A stretch of DNA of 48,598 nt, taken from the NCBI GenBank assembly GCA_027013295.1, contig JALUXP010000087.1, positions 1 through 48,598 of the forward strand, read 5' to 3'. The notes under the pieces are model-generated. The model was given only the letters and a program-made list of their open reading frames with translations. It was not told the DNA's origin and did not search any database. Both the position numbers and the translations under genes were made by a program. Source of the DNA: Sulfurimonas sp. (GTDB taxonomy: Bacteria > Campylobacterota > Campylobacteria > Campylobacterales > Sulfurimonadaceae). The stretch's first letter is position 1, and every line of letters starts with the position of its first letter. Positions 46,633 through 48,598 of this stretch are shown piece by piece.

Positions 46633-47047
46633 TTAAATCTCCTCAAACCTTGTCTATTTTCGTAGACAAGGGCTTTATAGTGTTTTTTTGTAAAAGGAAG
46701 TGAAATGATACACTTAAAAACATTAAACAAAAGAATTGCTACAAGGTCACAAGGTATATTCTAAGTAAGAGGGCATAAATAACTCAACTCTCAAACATAG
46801 AAAAGTCAACTTCACCCAATAAACAGGCACTTTACAGTATCATTCTTTACCACAAAATCTATATAAAGGTGAGTTTTTTGGTGGTATAGATATGGATGCT
46901 TAACTTCCACCACACAAATGAGACAGGCATCTCTGTTCCATTGAGTGCCTCTCCATAAATAACCCCAACTTCACAGAGAAATTATATCCACCTAGCTGTA
47001 TGTGGATTTATAAAGCATGAAAAACTTCGACTAAGTTACAAAATAAA
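46633..47047. other. Gene-poor region with a hairpin and a repeat copy
   Basis: 415 bases with no credible gene. At 46648-46671 a perfect nine-base-pair hairpin (CCTTGTCTA, loop TTTTCG, TAGACAAGG) lies just before the phosphomutase ribosome site. At 46944-46973 is the 30-base copy of the repeat from 39.3 kb. The rest is AT-rich with no recognised fragment. Confidence 0.6.
46944..46973 (+). repeat. Second copy of the 39.3-kb repeat arm
   Basis: Thirty bases identical to the reverse complement of the right arm plus inner flank of the inverted repeat at 39310-39371 (AGTGCCTCTCC...CCCCAACTTCA). Only one arm is present here, with no matching inverted arm nearby, so this is a solitary end. Confidence 0.75.
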
Positions 47048-47500
47048 TCACTTTGCTATTAAGGAAAAAAATATATATTGAAGCTCTACGGAGTGCTTAT
47101 CATTAAGTCCTTTTTGTAAATTCATGTTATCTCGAAGTTTATTTAGCCCTTCTTCTGGATCGGCAGCAAACTCCATCAATTTACTCAATCTTCCAGTATC
47201 TTGCGTTGCTTTAACAGCAGAACTTTCTTTCATATATTCACTATAACTTCCAAATTCGCTATCTTCTGCAATTTTTATATTTTCTACATCGGAAGCAAAT
47301 TTTCCTGCACTAAGCTTTTTCGCAACATCTTCCATCACTTCCGCTGCACTCTTACCAATAGTTTTTCCTATTTTTTCTGCTTCATTCTGCAATCCCTCTA
47401 CCGCACCCTTTTGCTGTGAGACTTTTTGGGATGCTTCCATCTTATCAGTAGCAGTAGCACCATCAACCCCACCCTGAGCAATGAGTTTAGCTTGTGTGCT
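47048..47500 (-). pseudogene. Fragment resembling a conjugation (TraG-type) protein
   Basis: An open frame of 150 codons from a TAA at 47501-47503 to a stop at 47048, with the only ATG at 47440. The product is soluble, Ala/Gly/Lys/Glu-rich and helical (AQGGVDGATATDKM, AAEVMEDVAKKLSAG, ENIKIAEDSEFGSYSEYM), the composition of the cytoplasmic/periplasmic tail of TraG-type mating-pair proteins. The last 20 residues no longer fit that pattern. No start signal and no neighbouring tra genes, so it is probably a remnant. The family call is from composition only. Confidence 0.4.
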
Positions 47501-47843
47501 TTATTGTTTAGATTGCTCTCCATATTGAGCGTTTTTGAAGAGTTAGGGCATAGTTGATAAATAGTGCATTTTTTATGAAATAGTGAAAAGTACTGTATAG
47601 CCAATAATTGGAAAGTTTAAGAATGGTGCGCTCGAAGGAATTCGAATCCCTGACCGCCGGTACCGCAAAACTGCAATATAGCCCTATAATACGGGCTTCA
47701 CGAGACTGTGTCACCTATAATTAACCCCTAATCACCCATAATCCATCTTTTTAGTGACACTTTTGGTGACACTTTTTGAGAAGCATTTGAGCATATTAAA
47801 TTCAATATATTTTGAATCCGATGCGTCAAGGATTGAAAACCTT
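47501..47843. other. Element boundary with tRNA 3' fragment and repeats
   Basis: 343 bases without a credible gene. It contains the tRNA 3' fragment (47624-47665), a five-base-pair hairpin (AGCCC 47680-47684, GGGCT 47693-47697), and GTGACAC at 47754-47760 and 47766-47772 plus the inverted form GTGTCAC at 47708-47714. This arrangement is that of an integrase attachment site; no integrase gene is seen. Confidence 0.55.
47624..47665 (-). repeat. att-like 3' portion of a tRNA gene
   Basis: Read on the minus strand it gives the 3' side of an anticodon stem (ACCGG), a variable loop, a complete T-arm (AGGGA-TTCGAAT-TCCTT), the 3' acceptor strand CGAGCGC, A and CCA. The 5' half of the tRNA is missing. 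An acceptor pairing with GCGCTCG is typical of tRNA-Arg. Such 3' duplicates mark the end of an integrated element. Confidence 0.7.
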
Positions 47844-48125
47844 TTATGCAGTAGCTTGTAGCTTAACACCTAAAGAATTTAGAACCTTTGTAACTGTTTC
47901 AAATTTTGGATGAGCATTAGCTGAAAAAGATTTATATAGGCTCTCACGACCTAAGCCTGTATCATTGGCGATTTTGCTCATTCCTTTAGCTTTAGCTACA
48001 TTTCCAACTGCTTCAAAGAACTCGTTCATATCTCCATCTTGAAGAACTTGTGTTAAATACTCAGCTATAACTTCCTTGTCATCAAGGTACTCAGCTATAT
48101 CAAATGTTGTAAGATTATTCATCAT
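47844..48125 (-). CDS. HigA-like antitoxin (addiction-module antidote family)
   Basis: 93 residues: acidic N-terminus with TFDIAEYLDDKEVIAEYL, then a helix-turn-helix at about 50-80 (MSKIANDTGLGRESLYKSFS) and the closing KFETVTKVLNSLGVKLQ. This is the order of the downstream protein of RelE-type pairs of the HI1419/HI1420 class. It binds the toxin and the shared promoter. Overlaps the toxin gene by 11 bases. Confidence 0.88.
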   Translation of the reverse strand: MMNNLTTFDIAEYLDDKEVIAEYLTQVLQDGDMNEFFEAVGNVAKAKGMSKIANDTGLGRESLYKSFSANAHPKFETVTKVLNSLGVKLQATA

Positions 48126-48414
48126 CTAACTCCTCATTAATTTGTTTTGCTTTTTTTATATCATCACTTTGGGTTGACTTGTCACCACCAATCAAAAGAA
48201 TCACAATTTCTTCATTTTGAGTGGTGTAATAAACTCTATATCCTGGACCAGTAGTTATCCTAAGTTCAGATATATTTTCTCCAATAGATTTATGATCTCC
48301 AAAGTTACCCAATTTCATTCTATCAATTCTACGAAGTACGGCTACTTTACCCTTTATATCTTTGAGTTTACGCAGCCATTTCCAAAATGTATCTGTTTGT
48401 TTAATTATGTACAT
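48115..48414 (-). CDS. RelE/ParE-family toxin (HigB-like)
   Basis: 99 residues from the ATG at 48414: TDTFWKWLRKLKDIKGKVAVL, RIDRMKLGNFGDHKSIGENISELRI, GPGYRVYYTT and the C-terminal IVILLIGGDKSTQSDDIKKA match HI1419-type RelE-fold mRNA interferases. A longer frame to 48519 has no support because the promoter lies at 48421-48449. Toxin precedes antitoxin, as in higBA. Intact, so the pair is probably active. Confidence 0.9.
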   Translation of the reverse strand: MYIIKQTDTFWKWLRKLKDIKGKVAVLRRIDRMKLGNFGDHKSIGENISELRITTGPGYRVYYTTQNEEIVILLIGGDKSTQSDDIKKAKQINEELDDE

Positions 48415-48420
48415 AATGAT

Positions 48421-48449
48421 ATTGTATCCTAAAAGATACAAAATGTCAA
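48421..48449 (-). promoter_or_regulatory. Toxin-antitoxin promoter and operator
   Basis: On the minus strand TTGACA (48444-48449), a 17-base spacer and TACAAT (48421-48426). The inverted repeat TTGTATC (48422-48428) / GATACAA (48435-48441) covers the -10 box and spacer and is the expected autoregulatory site of the antitoxin. The leader is short, with +1 close to the toxin ATG. Confidence 0.75.
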
Positions 48450-48490
48450 TTCTAATATTAAATACTGACTTAACTACACTTTCCAAGAAA

Positions 48491-48598
48491 TCATCCAGTT
48501 TTGAGTAAAAAATCCACAAACTTATTAGGCTTGTAAGTCCTATTATTCGAACTCTGTTTATTTTCCTTCAAAAACTGATTTGATTTAATGATAGTTTC
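48491..48598 (-). CDS. 3' end of an unidentified gene at the right edge
   Basis: A frame open from the window edge for 35 codons to a TGA at 48491-48493; the peptide is Lys/Asn-rich (KSNQFLKENKQSSNN, then KFVDFLLKTG). No domain can be seen in so short a piece. It would be the gene upstream of the toxin, 42 bases before its -35 box. Confidence 0.4.
   Translation of the reverse strand, partial: ETIIKSNQFLKENKQSSNNRTYKPNKFVDFLLKTG

Overview
The window looks like chromosome of a Campylobacterota (epsilonproteobacterial) bacterium, most like Sulfurimonas or a close relative. The DNA is AT-rich and genes are tightly packed. Several gene orders are typical of the group: gapA-pgk-tpiA-fabI, bamA next to tyrA, and ftsH-prmA-cheY. 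An Asn-rich FtsH leader, a short triosephosphate isomerase and a probable flagellar-motor TPR protein behind a sigma-54-type promoter fit the same group. The genus is an inference from gene content, not from a marker tree.

Layout. 1-1.3 kb: the 3' end of an unknown gene and an orphan oligopeptide-type ABC permease flanked by REP-like palindromes. 1.3-2.5 kb: an outer-membrane porin. 2.5-6.4 kb: fabI, tpiA, pgk and gapA, all minus strand. 6.5-7.3 kb: nadD-rsfS, divergent from gapA. 7.3-14.6 kb: an MltF-type lytic transglycosylase, a 2[4Fe-4S] ferredoxin, Ppx/GppA, BamA, TyrA and a membrane acyltransferase-like protein with no normal start codon. 14.6-21.1 kb: a minus-strand MoxR/Bat operon (MoxR, DUF58, small membrane protein, BatA, BatB-BatC fusion, BatD). 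21.2-24.6 kb: a three-gene cluster of exported proteins or lipoproteins (an LPP20-type protein and two lipoproteins). 24.8-25.2 kb: tRNA-Lys and tRNA-Glu. 25.3-27.7 kb: a PflB-like TPR membrane protein behind a near-perfect sigma-54 promoter.

27.7-33.1 kb: a minus-strand run of PDC sensor protein, hisH, hisA, cheY, prmA and ftsH. 33.2-38.2 kb: an LpxL-type acyltransferase, an AI-2E-family transporter, ruvB, panB, an orphan Hpt protein and trpA. 38.3-39.6 kb: tRNA-Arg, a broken AbiEii-like nucleotidyltransferase, a 20-bp inverted repeat, tRNA-Asn and tRNA-Met. 39.7-43.8 kb: groES, groEL, a small membrane protein, exbD/exbB and pyrC. 43.9-46.6 kb: yceI and a divergent TetR regulator sharing a 16-bp operator motif, then a phosphomannomutase/phosphoglucomutase. 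46.6-48.6 kb: mobile-element debris with a second copy of the 38-39 kb repeat, a conjugation-protein-like fragment, the 3' part of a tRNA gene that looks like an att site, and a HigB/HigA-like toxin-antitoxin pair.

Most genes are core metabolism, envelope biogenesis and translation. The accessory signal is concentrated at 38.3-39.4 kb and 46.7-48.6 kb. I saw no complete transposase or integrase and no CRISPR array. The most interesting items are the self-contained TetR/YceI control region, the sigma-54-driven motor-type TPR gene, the REPIN-like pair, the att-like tRNA fragment with GTGACAC repeats, the shared palindromic repeat, and the acyltransferase gene without a canonical start.
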